From NCBI GenBank assembly GCA_030704615.1, contig CM060731.1, forward strand, positions 29,016,001 through 29,080,000: DNA of 64,000 nt, in the 5' to 3' direction. This stretch comes from Takakia lepidozioides (Eukaryota > Streptophyta > Takakiopsida > Takakiales > Takakiaceae). Of this stretch, positions 9,912 to 24,900 are shown one piece after another (the first letter of the stretch is position 1; the number at the start of each line of letters is the position of its first letter). Both the position numbers and the translations under genes were made by a program. Below the pieces are notes generated by a model. That model made no database searches. It was not told the DNA's origin and saw only the letters and a program-made list of their open reading frames with translations.

Positions 9912-12900
9912 ATGAATCCAGGGCAACTTTCCCATCCGTATGTGCAACAAGAGGTGTGCGTCATTGAGCGCACTATACGGCAAGAGCCTGTTGGCCCCAA
10001 CATGTTGAATTTTGGCGTGCAGGGGTTCACTCCCAACAAATTAAGGTCTGAGCTTTTAGCTATGGTTTCAGGCTCACAGCAGCATCAGCTCCGTTCAAAT
10101 TATCAGCCATGTATCACTGCCCGGTCAGCTTACATAGCTTCACAGCCACAGCTCTATCAGACGAACTCTGGAAATTCTCCTGCAGCAGGAGGGTGGCCTT
10201 TGATGAGCCCTTCCAATCTGTCTTCTATTAATCGGATGAGTGGAATTGAGAGTTCCAGTGCTGCAGCAGACTCATCTCATTCTGGACAGGGACTGGATTT
10301 GAGTGTTGTGCCTAATGGAAGGTTGGCAGCAGTGCCACAGGACAATGTGGAATCGAATGTGCTGAGGACATCGGGTTCAGAGCTTTTGAAGCAGAATCTG
10401 AACTTTTCTCATGGGACACATGATCAGGAGGTGGATGCAAACCGGCAGGCTCCCTTTCCTCAATGGCTGACAGAGATAGTGAGCCGGAGGCAACGGCTCC
10501 AGGGTGGACAAGCATTGTTTTCTGTCAATTCAGATGTGCCACGAACTGCACACACCATTCCGGATGTGGAGCCTGTTGGGTCCAACCACATTCAGGCAGC
10601 TCCAGCTTCTATGGGACGGCCTCGGGTCTTCTGCTTCAATTACGCTGGAGTGCCTCTCAGTGAGTGGTGTTGATTTACCTTTCTCCATATATGTTGCCAA
10701 CCTGGTCACAGAGCCCTGCTCGTTGAGTTTGGTTTGAATCTTGCTCTTGCCTGTTTCTCTAGCTGTGTTAAATTGGCATTGGTGGTAGGAGCATGAATCA
10801 TGCACATTTTAGAGTTACGATTGTCCACTGACATTTAATTTAACAGCCTCTCAAGAACTGCTGGATTGTAACAAATAATTCTTAAACTACCTTATGTCTT
10901 AGAATTAGTTCAAATGATCCTGGTCATGGCATCATTCATGAGGCATTGTGATTGATTGGCTTTTGCCGCGATTTTTGCCATGCAACCAGATCTTTTATCT
11001 CCATGACTAGTAAAATGTTGTCGTCTTTATCAAGCAGTTTAGCCATGGTTAATTGGGTTTTGCCATACACTTGAAGCATTCATGTGACAATATCACAGAT
11101 ACTCAACTTAGGAATCGAATGGACCAAATCATTTATTTGCATGTGGGAATGGTTGTTTTGTTTGCCTAGCTTTAACCTTAACCTCATAGCCAAACCATAA
11201 GTGGGAAAGGGGCCATAGTCGTTAATGTAGATGTGCAAGGAAAAACCTCTAGAACCGATGGACTGACAGATGGTGTATGGCTAGCTCCCATCAGAGCTCT
11301 ACTAAGGAGATTGTTCTGCATTTCTTCTGTCCTGTGGAGTTGGCAGAGACTTGGACAGCAGTTAATCATGTACTGTGGGCTGGCAGGTGGAGAACTGTGC
11401 TTGACAGACTCAGGGCGCTTGGGAGTGATTTGTGGCTGCCATAATATGCATATGTCTGTTACAAAGTTCACTCAGGTATTGTATTTCCTGATTGAAATGA
11501 AGTGGTTGGTCACATCTTTTGTGCAAGCTGTTGTGGCAGGTAAGGTCGATTCAAACTTTTGGGAGAGTAAGGTATCCTCTAGAAAGAATTTGCATGTGCA
11601 TCTGGTGAACATGGACTTCTTAGAGAGAAAGTTATCCCTATCAGAGCAGCAGATTTGACTTTCTTTACACAAGATGTGATTGTGAAGTTCATAAGTGGTT
11701 TGATCAGTGCAGAGACCCCTCATGATAGGGGCTTGTGTTTTAATTTGGCGTGCCAGATTTTTGGAGGTTTGCTAATTATTTAGTACCTCATAAAGGTTTG
11801 GAAGTCTAGTTACTTTGTATTCAAGGATAGTTTTTTGCCAGTCTCAATTGTTTCTTAGAAACTGTAATGTCTTTGGTTGGTATGGTTGCAGCACGCGGGG
11901 ATATACTCTGCAAATCCTGGCGAGACAGTTTTCCTGGAGGGGGGTGAGACATTGGTTCAGTGGAGGAAGATGTTCTTCTATCAGTATGGGGTCAGTACAT
12001 ACGACACGTCTGATGTGAAGCTGTTTAATCTAAGGGCCATTGGATGTTGTGACTCTTGTCCACATCAATTGTTTCTCCATCATTGTGACAAAAGACCTAG
12101 CTCTTACAGGTTCAGGAGGTTCACATCGAGGTAGGCTTAGCCTGCATAACACTTGCCTTGCTTACCATTTCTTTTCTGGCCGCAGGTGAAGGTTCCAGAG
12201 GATAATGTGGGCTGGGACTGGAATGACCTGGATACATTTGAGGCAGGCCAGGCAAAGTGTAAGGCTGTTATGACCCAAAGTTGGCAGAAGGAAGTTGATG
12301 TGTCCTATAATGGGGAGCCAGTTGTCAAAAGCAGGGTGACTCAGGTGTGGGATGCCTCTCTTGCCCCTGGAAATACTTCAACTTTGCATGCCACACAAGC
12401 AGTCTCCAATACAAAATATGCTTCAGTCAATTGTGGACAAGGTGGCTCTGATGAATCACGGGAGGCCTCGCTAAAAGCCTTTTGCAGGCGATACAGACCA
12501 GCCAATGGGGGGTTGGAGTTTGGATCAAGCCAGTTTTTCCCAGATAGTGTGCAGCAGAGCCTATCACGGAGTCAAAGAAATGCCTCTGGTAACAACCCAT
12601 CGTACAATTCATCTGAGTTAGGGGCAACACCTGTCAATGAGTACTTCAACTTCATGAACCATGGAGGTCAGCAGTACGTCTCTCCACCTGGACAGCAATT
12701 AACTGCTGGGGGAAAACATGTGAGAAGTCTTGATTATTCACTCAACAGGTGGAATAATCCACAAGAGGCTGCACTGAAGGACAAAGATAGCTCTGTCTCA
12801 AGTTTTGAGTTGAGATTGGGTCAACCTTCTCAACAAACGCAACCAGTTGGGTCCTCGTTCCCTTCCTCCTTGGGTTCTCATCTACCTGCTTCATCAGTTG

Positions 12901-15900
12901 AGCATCATAAGGCGCTTCTCTATGAGCGAGTTATGCAGCAAGGTAGTTTTACTACCCCCTTTGAGACCTGTATGTGCTTTTTTCCAGCAAAAAATGAGGA
13001 GGTTTCTATAAGTAATGTTACACAGTGACCAGGACCATTCTTTCCCAACTATGAGTAATGGACATTCATGTGGTTAACCGAGTGCTTACTTTGTGATGTG
13101 GGTCTTGGACCAAATATAGCTTGCAAGTAACCAAACACTCTCAATCCTACTCTGAATTCTACATCTCAAACTTACTACAGCTGTGATGTTGGGTTGTATG
13201 AGGTTGCCTCATAGTCCGTTCCATGCTTTGGGTTAGGTCCATTGAAATGAGTGGCTGTCTGTATCAAAACACAACTGAATAGGTTGCATTCACCTCTATA
13301 TGTGCTACCGTGGTGGAGTTGATGGTTGAAGTCGCTTGTACCATGACAGTTGGGAGAATTGAGTCTAAAGTCTCAAGTAAGGGCATGTAAGAGAGAGCAA
13401 GTGCTTAAACCCTCACATGATTGTGACTATAACCTTCCAAGCAAGGAACCTATCCTAATATTTATGTTAGAATAGTTTCTTGTTTCCTGAACTATCTTGC
13501 TTTGATTACTGCTTGTGGATACAGTGCGGGAAGGTAGGTTGCAGCAAGAGATTCAGAACTCAGCCTGTGGGCTTCCCAGATTTTCTAGCAATGCTGGTCA
13601 GGTGAGTGAGTATCGGCAATTGACCAACATGATGCAACAAGGTTACAAACGGACAGGGCTTCGGGAATCTGATGGCTTGGAGTGTCCCAGCGGTGAGCCA
13701 GATGGGGGTACCATGAATGCTCAGTTCATGCAATCTGCGAGGCGCTTGGACAGTACCTCCCTCTACCCTGGCCTTAATTTTGATGCCAATGCGGAGCATT
13801 TGCAACCAAGTGTTTCCCAGTCAAGTAAGCCTCCCACCAGTGTAGATTGCAGAGTACATGATGAGCAAGCGGAACCTGGTGCATCTGGTCTAAATTTCAA
13901 GGCAAACACTGACCAGTTGAGAAGAAGTGTTGCACTGGATACTGGACGAGATTCACTAAAAAATTCAGGTACATTAATGCAATTAAGCAAGAAAATTGGA
14001 AATCGGCTGCTGGAAAGTGCAATCCAGTCATCATATGGGTATAGATCGGTAGGGTTGGAGGCCCCTGCTGCTCTCACTACTGATATTGTAAATGGAAAAG
14101 GTGCTGGGGAGAGCTTACCTGATGATTTGCGTGAATATGGAATGCCATTTCTGTCAGCCGGAGTGCCCACATTGAACTTCCCTGGGCAAACCGATGCTCG
14201 ACCAAATGTATCAGCTGCGGGTCTTGGAGTGCTGGATGAGAATACCTCAGCTGCACGGCTTCGGCGTGGGCCAAGTGGTGCTGTTAGCAGCAGAGACCAT
14301 AACTCACCATCTGTTGATCACCCGTCGCTGCAAAAAGGTCCTATGGACGATAGCCATATTGGACAGGAGTCAGGAGGCCATAGTGTTGCACAGCTTTCAT
14401 CGGAAGTGGTGAGGGATTGGGCTGGAAGTGGTAGTGGGAGGCAGTGGGAGGTGCAGGGTCAGCATCATCAGATGGTAATGGACAAGCAGGCATGGTTGCA
14501 GGGGCCTCCAGAAGTGGAAGGCAGTGGATTGTGTCCCAGAGTGGGGTCGTCACGAGTGCTGAGTAGCGGGCTTAGTGAAGGTCAGGATGGTAGTGCTGGT
14601 TGCCATGATGCGGGTGGTTCCCAATCTCAAGCAGGTAAGCTGCTTTATTTGGAAGTGAACTAAAGGGTGGGGAGGCACAAAGGTATCTAGTCAGTTCTTG
14701 TGGGAGATCATTTGGATTTCCATATCAATGGTGGTGTATGAGAAAGATGGTGCATATCAGTCCTGATTTTTCCATCTGCCTAGAAACCCAACACGAGCTG
14801 CTCAATTGTCAATGCAATGGACTCTGTGGAGGCATGTGGCCGAATGAAATCAGTCAGAGAAATCAGTCTGATCAAGTTACATGGAAAGAATGGGTGTTCA
14901 TGGCTTGTCCTCGTCATCCACCACAATAGGTGCATTTGATGGCTGATGGACTTCAGTAACTATTGTGGTCTATCTGATAGATACGAAGGATATGGTATGG
15001 TTGGCAGTGGCAGCTTAAATAAAATGACTTCATTTCCTTCTTCATCAACCAATGAAGCTTCAAGCTCAAGTGGGAATAGAGGAATGGAAACATGGTGCCC
15101 TTTTGATACCCATGGATATGTATTTCTCTGAATGCAGAGAAGCTTCTGGGCATCTAGCTTTAAATCTGCTTTGGTATGGAGGATTTTTCAAGTAGGAGCT
15201 GAATGCTGTTAAACCCCTTTTTCCTTCTTCAGTAAACTTTACTTCCACAACCAGAATGTTCTTTTCGTGCTGCCAAAGGAGAAGCCAGCTGTAACAGTAG
15301 TGAAGCAAATTCAAAGTTAGTACGATTGCTAGTTCATGAAACATATTTTTAACTTCCATCTGTTCTGTTGCAGAGACATTGTTGCTACAGTCCAAAGTTC
15401 GACCAGGAAAGGATCCTGTGGCACAAGAGGAGCTTGATATGCCTCCTGACAGAAAGCAGGACATCGGATGCACATGTTTCAAGTGCCGAAAGCGGGGACG
15501 AGCTTTACCACGGTAAGGGTGAAATTCTATTTTCTGCAATTTTTGTGTGCAAGGGATGGCGTTCTGTCTTCAATGGCTTTGTGGACTAACAAGAGCAAGT
15601 TTCTGAGTGGTCTTCTTTATGGAATTGTATCCAGCATGCTGGGTGATGCCTTCTATAGTTATCTCAGCTATTTCTGGAATAGATCTTGAGTATAAATAGA
15701 AAGAGCTCAGAGGTCCTTTCCATTTTTAGTCTATCATGCCTGTGACTCTTGTCAATTATCACTTGGGAGACAGGATAAACTTCTTATTATTTCTTTCTTA
15801 TTTGGGGTTCTCCCTTGTGTTTGCAGGCTGTCAGGGCAGGTGTGCTTAAAAGACACAGAAGTTGAGGGAACAAATGGAGAAACTGTCAAAAACCTTACAA

Positions 15901-18900
15901 GAAAGGATGGATGCCAGAAGCTTCCAAAGAAATGCGTTGCTCCTCAGAGGCGACACACGAAATCTTCTCAAGCTATTGTGGACAGAGATGCAGCAAGGGC
16001 AGAAATGGGAATGAAGTCTAGCTTGAAAGACCCTGATGGCCAGTCACTGCATTGGAAAGATGTCAGTGAGGAAGTAAGTGAAGGGCTGGCAGAGGCTGAA
16101 CCAAGTGAGTCACCGGTTTCTGGAGATGAGGACCTGCTGTCTTATAATGCCGCCAAGGGCACCCAGGCAATTGCAGGCAGCTCAAGAGGGCCAACTGCAC
16201 TGTCTGACGTCTGTTCAAAGAGCTCTGAGAATGTCCTCAGCGGGCTTTCTAATGAAGGTCATGATGATGATATGGAGGAAAGTACTTTGCTAGCTCAGGC
16301 TGTAGGTAAACCTCTTGCAGATAATGGTGTGCTTGATGAGGGCTCTGGAATAGGGAAATGCTCGTCCTCTGATGGAGTTGAAATGGGGGCAGTGAAAGAT
16401 ATGAATGCGGTCTCAACAGCGGCTGATCTCAGCAAGCGGGAGTCACCATCATCACTAGGGTGCCCCTCCTCGAGTAATTTGGCTAAAAGGCTTCTTGTAA
16501 AGAGGGGTGTGCATGGGGGAGGGCAAAGAGTGCGTTGTGCCAGGGACACAGAACAGAATGTAGCTGAACCTGAAAATGTCTTGAACACAAGCAAGGTTGA
16601 AAAGAAGCGCCGACGTACCATGAAGTGGAAGCGGCTAGACTCAGATGTGGGTACTGGAGAGTCCAAGAAAGGCATTGCGTTGCCATCAAGTGAACAAAGG
16701 GTAGAACCAAAGGACCTCCAGAACATTGAGATGGGATGCATGAGTGGTCATGTTGGCAAAGTCTGCGTGGGAACATTCAAACTCCCCTCACCGACTCCTG
16801 CAGAAAAGGGAGCAGGCCTGAAACGAAGGAGAGTGCCATTTGGCAGTGGCAACCCTTCTGGAGCTTCAGTGGCTCAAGGAAAAGATACAGCTGAGGAACA
16901 TGTCTGGAGTGGTAAGGTAGATGGTGGGAAACCAGAGAAGAAGAATGAAACTCTTGTAATTCGGGTGCCTCAAGGTGTGAACCGGCAGAAAGCCACAAGA
17001 GCTGAGCGCACAAAGCCTGGAGTTGCAACACCATTTGTAGCCTCCTGCGAGGATGGGGCTAAGATTACTTCTACCGCCACAGAGAAGACAGTAGAAGCAT
17101 CAGCAGTAGACAAGTCAGGCACCACAAGGGAATCTGTTCTCAAGAGGAATTTTGCTTCTCAAGCTCCTTCTATCACAAATGAGGTGCAGCTGAAGGGATT
17201 GTCAAGTCTCTTGACTAAAAACGTCCGCAGCTCAAGGATACCTGTTGGACGGCCAAGTCCTCGAAATGGGCGTATGGTATCTTTGAGCGACATAATGAAG
17301 CAGCCTGCTGAAGGGCTGGGCCCTGAATCTAGGGAGGGTTTGAAAGCAGCATTGAAACCTAAACCTGAAGGTAAAATTCAAAGGAAGGTAGAGTCGAGTG
17401 TTGCTCTTGTTGATTTACCACCCATCAATCCTAATCAAGTTAAAGTGCCTGCAGTTTCTGAGATGGAACTGTCAATAGAAAATAACAATGTGAAAGTGAT
17501 GCACAAGGAAGAAGCTCGGAAAGTCCGCAGTATGTGGGAGTTGACTGGCAAGAAAAGCATTTCTGGGCCAGGTACTGAGGTCTTTGATTTTGCGGAAGAG
17601 GGTGTGGCTTCCTCCAGAGCTTGCAAGCTCGATACAGCATCAATTCATGCTGAGTCTTCCTCCACTATACTAGCCCCATTCAGTGAAAGCAGTTGCCTCA
17701 TCCCGCGTAGTGGACGGTCTGCAAGGTCAAATCTTTCAATTAAAAGAAATGTCGAGTGGCATAGAAGCAAAGATGCGCAGGCAGATGCAGGAAAAAGTGA
17801 TGATGAAATTTTGGCAGAAGAGAAGAGTTCTTCAGTTGTTGAGGTGAAGTTTGCTTGTGATGACGAGGTGGAAAATTTGGAACGCCCTTCAATCCACAGT
17901 CGAGCCCCAAGACTTGATCCCTATAAGAATGCAACCATCCCTAGAAAGCAAGATCGCTACAAAAATGCCTCGTATGAGCTTCCCTCTCCAAGAAAGCAAG
18001 TTCGGTCCAGCAGGGTAGGTACGAAAGGGATTCAAGTAAAGGATGCCCTTGCAGCTGTGGAGGCTTCTTCTTTGAAGAGGGTCCACGAGCCATTGGAAAC
18101 CCTTGACAGCAATGCTAAGAGACGGAAGCTGACAGAAGGCCCAAGGCCATTAGAAATGGTTGACAGCAGTGCTAATAGACCGAAGCCAACGGAATGCCTT
18201 GAGAAGATCAAGCAAATTATTAACCACAGCAAAGACAAGGCATCTGAAAGGTACTTTTGTCTCTCCTTAGGATCCTATCTTCTGACTAGTGATGCTGGTG
18301 ATATTAAGTTGCAGGTGTGCTTAAAATCATGGAGACCTGTAACTTACTTGGTTCATGGATATAGGTGATGAGTGTGCCCTTCAGGCAGCACCTGTGGCTC
18401 TTAGGCTTTCCTGGAGGCTCAAGCGTGCCTGATTAGCAGGCTTCCCCATGGAAGTTAGTTTGCTCAGTGTCTTTTCATAATTACTGCTAACTCACTATGC
18501 CAACTTCTTGCAGCCTAATGTTATGTACGATTTGCTACGGTTTACTTTGTAGGTGTTTTTTTGTGCGATTGATTTCAGTAAATATCTGTCATCTTCACGC
18601 AGACAAGCATTCGTCTGTTGATAGAGATCATCATTGGGCCCCTTGTGATTGACTGAAAATGCTTGTTTGTGGCAGTATGATAGGCTCTTCATCTGGCAAG
18701 GATAAGGTGGACAAGAGGATTGTGGGCAGTTTTCGATCTGGTAAAGATAAGATAGAGAAGAAATACAAGCGCCCAGCCCTGGAGGAAGACGGAAAAAGTT
18801 TGACCTTGAAGAAGTGTAAAAGAATAGGGTCCTCGGCTTTGGATGAGAGTAGGCAAGTGAGTAGCTGTGATGTCTGTGGGAGCTCCACCTCGGATATCAT

Positions 18901-21900
18901 CAACAAGCTCGTGGCCTGTGGTCGCTGCCCTGTGAAGGTGATCTGCAATTACTGCCTTGAACCTTTATTGATTGAGATAAGTCCCTCAGCTGTTGGGCAT
19001 CACTTGCCATTTCATTTTCTGATTTTGCAGTTTGGATGTTTGTCGAAATTATTTCTGTATTTCTCAATTCAAAAGAACTTTATCTGTTCCTCTACTTATG
19101 TAGCATGTTGTTTCTACTCGAGCAAGTCTTTTGCCACACTTTTGCGAAGAGCATCTAATGAACTGTGTTGTCTTCTTTTGATCTTGTGGTTGGTGAGCAC
19201 AGGTTCATCAAGCATGCTATGGGGTATCAAAGATTCCTAAAGGCCCTTGGTTCTGTCGGACCTGCAAATTTAATGTGATTAATCCTGTGAGTTCTCTTGG
19301 CCTATGGCACTATAGTAGTGGTTTACATGTTTTGCATTACGGGACTGCACTATTGTAATGAGCCAGGAGTTTGTAGTCATGAAGGCTTGCCACTGTGGGA
19401 TAACATATTACTATTTTGGGGGAGCAGGTTTGTGTTCTGTGTGGCTACGGAGGTGGGGCTATGACCCGTGTTCAGAAATCGCGAGGCTTTGTTCATGGAC
19501 TGCTGCAGGCATGGCGAGGGCTGGATAATGCTAGGGACCAATTAATGGAAGATCCTCTGGCAGCTAAAAATGACAATGTGGGTGCAGCAACTGCCACTGT
19601 TCAGTCATGGAAGAAGGATGCAACAGGGGACAGGTTTGACAAAGTAACTGGAACTAGAGGCACTAGAGGAAATGGCCGGGAGTCCTGTACCTGCGGCAAG
19701 GCAGGAAATTATGAATCTTTTTGCAACGCCTGCAGCACAGGTTACTCAGAGGATACCCAGCCCAACTCCCATTCTAGTGTTCCGCATGGGGGAGGCAACC
19801 TTGACATCAGGTCAGATAGTATGTGGCGGTCAAGGAACACAATCACAGCTGTGGGTGGTGACGCAGCAGCCAAACAATGGGCGCACATGGTGTGCACCCT
19901 CTGGATGCCTGGCACCAGGTGCCTCAACCTTGGAACCATGGGTGTCTTTGACGTGTCAGGCGTTGCTCTCGCTCGGAGAAAACTGGTAAGCTTTGATATT
20001 TTGTCTGTTTTTCAGAGTGCACTCAGTTGAGTACTTGAGTTCGGAGCAAACTCCTCTCTTAGTACTGACCAGATTGCTATCACTTCACCGCAATGGTGTG
20101 ACCAAGATATGATTTGAGAGTGAACTTGGCACCATGTCGGGCAATGTTTGCCAACATGCAGGGTGCGTTTGAAGCTTTCATAAAGGTTAGCTATTGAAGA
20201 GGTTTATATCGTATTCAAGACAGTGAGAGCTGACAGAAGGGAGGGCAGTAATCAATCTGGTCTATCATAGACATTGCATAGTGGAGCGGTGCAGTGTTTA
20301 ATACTGCGAATTTGCATGGCTGCAGCTCTGCTCAATATGTAAGCGGAAAGGTGGCTCCTGCATTCAATGCCGTGTTCCAAAATGTCCTGTTCCTTTCCAC
20401 GCCTGGTGTGCACATGAGAAGGTAAGACGTGGAGCCTGTTAATTGTTCCTGAGTGTGAATCGTGCTCTTTGGTTTTTGTTGAGCTTTTGCTTTGCTGAAG
20501 TTGAAATCCATCTGCCAGCTCGTGTGGACCTTACAGCTCAGGCGAATTCCCCTTTCTGACATGGGATATTCAAATATTTAGGCCCTCTTACTATTTAAGC
20601 CCTTATACTATCCTCAAACAACTGACTGGTTCTCCTTGTGCAGGGAGTCTCAAGACTAAGGCCATGACTATGACCTTTGGCTAATCCTGTATATTGCATG
20701 GCTCAAGATAAGCTATTTGTAGTGTCCGTACTTGTGTTTCTTTTATAATGTTCTGTTCTTGTTCTCCATGAACGAGTTCCCATCAGCTTGCTTCCATCAG
20801 TACTTTCCACCCCTTCCAAAAATTAGGGGGACGCGTAAGGACATGGGACATTGATGGACTGAAGTAATTGCCGTCGGATGACTGGTCTCACATACACTTG
20901 TCTCTGGACCTTACCAGATTCATGGTTTATTTTACAGGGTTTATTACAGACTGAGGCTGTTGAGGATGGCAGCAACCAAGTAGGGTTTTTTGGCACATGT
21001 TTACATCATGGCAATGCTGTTAGTGGTGAGAAGATGGAGAATACTTTCACTGAAGTAGAGGTGTCTCGGTCCCTGACTGGCTTGGAAGCTTCTGCACGGA
21101 CTGAGGTGATTCCGACCCTTAAAACCAAGTATCTTGCACTGAAGTTTTGTGTCATGAGTACCACTGCGAATATTGTATAAGCATTGAGTTGGCAACTGTT
21201 TCTTGATCGCTGTCCTTACATGTTGGAAGTGTTTGAACTAAGTTATCTCCCCCTGCTTCCCTGAATGGTGAATGCTTCAGCCATTTCCATCCAAAGTAGT
21301 GCAGACACCTTGCTGCCCAAGGCATCAAACTGGTTCTCCTTGATGCAGAGGAAGACAGCAGTGTACCCTATGATCTTAAATTGATTACAGGGTCTTTGGT
21401 AAAACAAGATTTTGGGCTGTTAAAACTCTGCTGTATTTTTAGTGGATGCAACTCATTTTCTATGGGTTTCCCCTCAGTTGGGCATTACGTTTGGTGTCAA
21501 ATGTATGCATCCTCTTGATTCCCATAGTGTTGACAAGTTTTGCCACAATAGATAGTATGTCGCAAGCTGCATCCAACTCTAAACCTAGTGACAGTAAGGA
21601 CAGGGAGAGTCCCTCTGATAGACAGCAGTGGCTGTTTGACTCAGCCACCGCGTCTTTTTGCATGTAGTTATGTCATAACCCTCTGTCGCTTTCTGGGCTC
21701 AATATTTGGTAGACCAACTCTCTTATGTCAAGCTGGAATGCTCAGGAGTACAAGGGGAGGCAGAGTCTGGAAGAAAGAGCCAAGTTGCGCCAGCAGCAGC
21801 TGAACGTTTCAGGATCAACCGCAGTGTCACCTGAGCAGATTGCAGCATGGTTGCGTATTAATGACCGCAAAACTTCCACCCGTCGCTTTATCAAGCCCCC

Positions 21901-24900
21901 CAACTCCGTCATGAAGTATGATCATCGGGTATATTTGATTTCCCTGGACTTTATTCTGAAAGCATCTCCTAATCATGCAATACAATATCTCTTGATAAAC
22001 CATGCATTTTTTTTTTCCCCATGCAGCCTCATGGAAGCACTCTGGAGTTACAAATTAGACTCTTGATACTCCATTTTGAAGAAATTAAGAACTCTTCTCC
22101 ATATCCATAAGTACGTGTATGGCATATGAGCCTGTTGTCTATTCAAAACCATCAAGAACCAGACTTTTAAATTCTTCAAGAACCAGACTTTTAAATTCTT
22201 CACAGGGGAGCTTTTTCAGCCCACTTCCGGTAGTTATTTCTTCTCTCCCTGCCCTCCCACGCCTCTCTTCCTCCCTCTTTCTCTTTTTTCCCTTTTTCCT
22301 TTGTTTAGGCTGGTGCCTATGATCTGAAAGCTTAAGACTTTCTTGGCTGAGTCTCCCGATGTTGACAGAACGTCTGCACTCTTTTCAGGAGCTGATGAAA
22401 TCAGTGGGGAGTGATATACTTGAAATATTTAATTGTCTCGTACTATTAAATTGACTCGCTAAGTTATTGGACAGCATTCTTTATGGTTTCCTTCCTCTTC
22501 TTCCTTGTGACTTCCCTTGATGTTTGTCCTGTTGCCTTGGTTTCATCTTTGAATGCTGTTCTTTGCCTTGATGTGGCTATCTCATTTTATCTTTAGCTAC
22601 CTCGCAAGGTGAGTGCAGAGTTAAGTAGGGTCTTAGATTGATATATCTTGTTGAGAGAGAACCTCTTTCAGTAAGAGGGTATGCTCAGGGTTCTTCTTGG
22701 TGATGTTTACTGGGGTTGTTCTGCGGTAGCAGACTTATCTGAAGGAAGAGATGAGGTTATATTCTGTTGTGAGCATGTTTCAAAATTAGTAGTTGCCAAC
22801 TCTGCTGATAGAAGTGCATGGAATGATGTACTTGCTCACACATCTCAGATATAACAGACCAATAGTTGTTGAGACACTACAGGCTCCCAGAAAAGGCTGT
22901 TGCCTTAGAGCTGTGGACTGATGCAGATGTAAGGGTTTTCCCCACATATACAGTGTGGTACTTTTGATATGGATGAACCTTTATTTGTTCTGATCAGAGA
23001 GCTTGCTTATTTTGTCAGTCCCGTGAGGCCACTTCCACTTGACGAGTCTGCTTCCAATGTGTCAAGAAACAGGAATATTTGCGATTCAAGCAGAAGAAAG
23101 GTTGGAGACGGCTTGCTGTATATAAGTCAGGGATTCATGCGCTTGGGCTTTATACTACAGAGTTCATTGCTGAGGGTGAAGTGGTGAGAACTTGCCATCA
23201 ATGCCTGGTGCAGAGTAGCTTATTGACGTTGGTGTTGTGCTGGGAAGAGCAGCTAGTCAGTGTTCAAGGGCTGCTGAACTATCTCAATCATATAGGTTCA
23301 GACAGTGGATTCAGGCCATGGCCAGTTTGAGCTGTATGGAGCGTTTAGATATCAAGGGTAGGTAATTTGCATCCTTAGGTAGTATTGTTGGTGTTTCCAG
23401 GCTAACGTGTGCATGGTGTGGTACAGGTAGTTGAATACGTTGGGGAGATTGTTGGACTACGGGTTGCAGACAAGCGAGAGGCTGACTACCATTCAGGAAA
23501 GCGTGTACAGTATCAAGGTGCATGCTACCTGTTCAGGATAGACACAGAGCAAATTATTGATGCCACCCGCAAAGGGGGCATTGCGCGGTTTGTCAACCAT
23601 TCCTGCTCGGTGATTCTCTTCTCTCTACCTCTCTCTCCACCCCGCCAGTATTCATTTTCTGATACACTGTCCGGGGTTCTCTCACCAAAGAGACGCTCTC
23701 TTCAAATCTATTAGAATTGTGCCTGTACCCCAGTTTACCAACTTTGAAAGTCTCGAGGCTGAGCCAAAAGCCTAGGCCCTCCTGAGGCCTAGTTTTTGGG
23801 CAAATCACACACAGCAGATTGATGCTTGTGTGAAGGGATTTCTAGAGGATATCTGGAAAACCCAGATTAATTCTTTATATGGAGGTAAGTCTTACTACCA
23901 ACGTCAGCCCCTGACAGAGGTAGGTTCTGTCCCTTTTGTTCTCGCTCAAACTGGGCACGGGGTCAATGGCCACAAGGCTACGGCAAACAACGTCTTATGA
24001 GTACAATCTCTCCACCCCGCCCCCCTTAAGGTTGAAGTTAAAACTTTCAGCACGCTGCCTACTCTGTATTTGAGCCATCTGGGAAAATTTTATCCACATC
24101 TCCAACATGTACATGCTTGTTTAATGAGGGCACCTCTTTGGAAGCTTCAGACAGATAATCTCCAGAAGTGGAGACAAACCCAAAATCTGTTGCCTCCTTG
24201 GGGCTTCTGGGTTGAAGACTCACATCCAAATAATGATAGAGTTAAGAGCTGCAGAGCAAATCAAGGATGTGAGAATCTATTACTGGAGCGAGTACATTAT
24301 CACTGTCATCGACTCTCCTCCCCACCTTTACCTTCCCAAATTGAATTTTTTGATGCATTCCGGAAGAGACAATGATGCTGCTTGGCCACTGTTTGCGACA
24401 ATTTGTTGCACCATTTTCGTACTAGTTGAATTCTAATTGATGTCTACACAAGAGTGAAAGGAACCGTCCTTCGTAGGCGGTGGTTTCAACTCTTCCCATG
24501 TTAGGTTGGGATGATATTCCAGGGCAAGAATTCAAACTTCCATGAGCTTTCTATTGAGGCTTGGGGGTCAATGGCCACAAGGCTACGGCAAACAACGTCT
24601 TATGAGTACAATCTATTGAGGCTTGGGTGTCTGTATGGGTGTTTGTGCGCAGCCCAATTGTGTGGCCAAGGTGATTTGTGTCGACAACCAGAAGAAGGTA
24701 AAGTGTCAGGCATTTTCCTGTTTATTGCATTGATTGGACTGCCCAGGGTATCACGGGCAAAACTTTTGTTAGCTTTAATACCGTGTTTTGCTGGAGATAT
24801 GAGAGGTCAGCTTATACTGTTTGCTACTGGCAGCTTTCATCCAGCATGGCTGTGTCGGCATGGCACTGTGACAGTGTCGTAGACATTTGTAAGAGAACTG

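Noticed and set aside
11233-11658. Plus-strand frame of 141 codons taken as a whole gene
   Set aside because: Only 11387-11475 is supported as an exon of the SET gene; the rest is intron read through in the same frame.
21556-21667. Possible extra exon (Ser-rich frame) between the ePHD and SET parts
   Set aside because: Exons 20938-21105 and 21746-21928 join in phase 0 without it, and its splice phases could not be made to fit at both ends.
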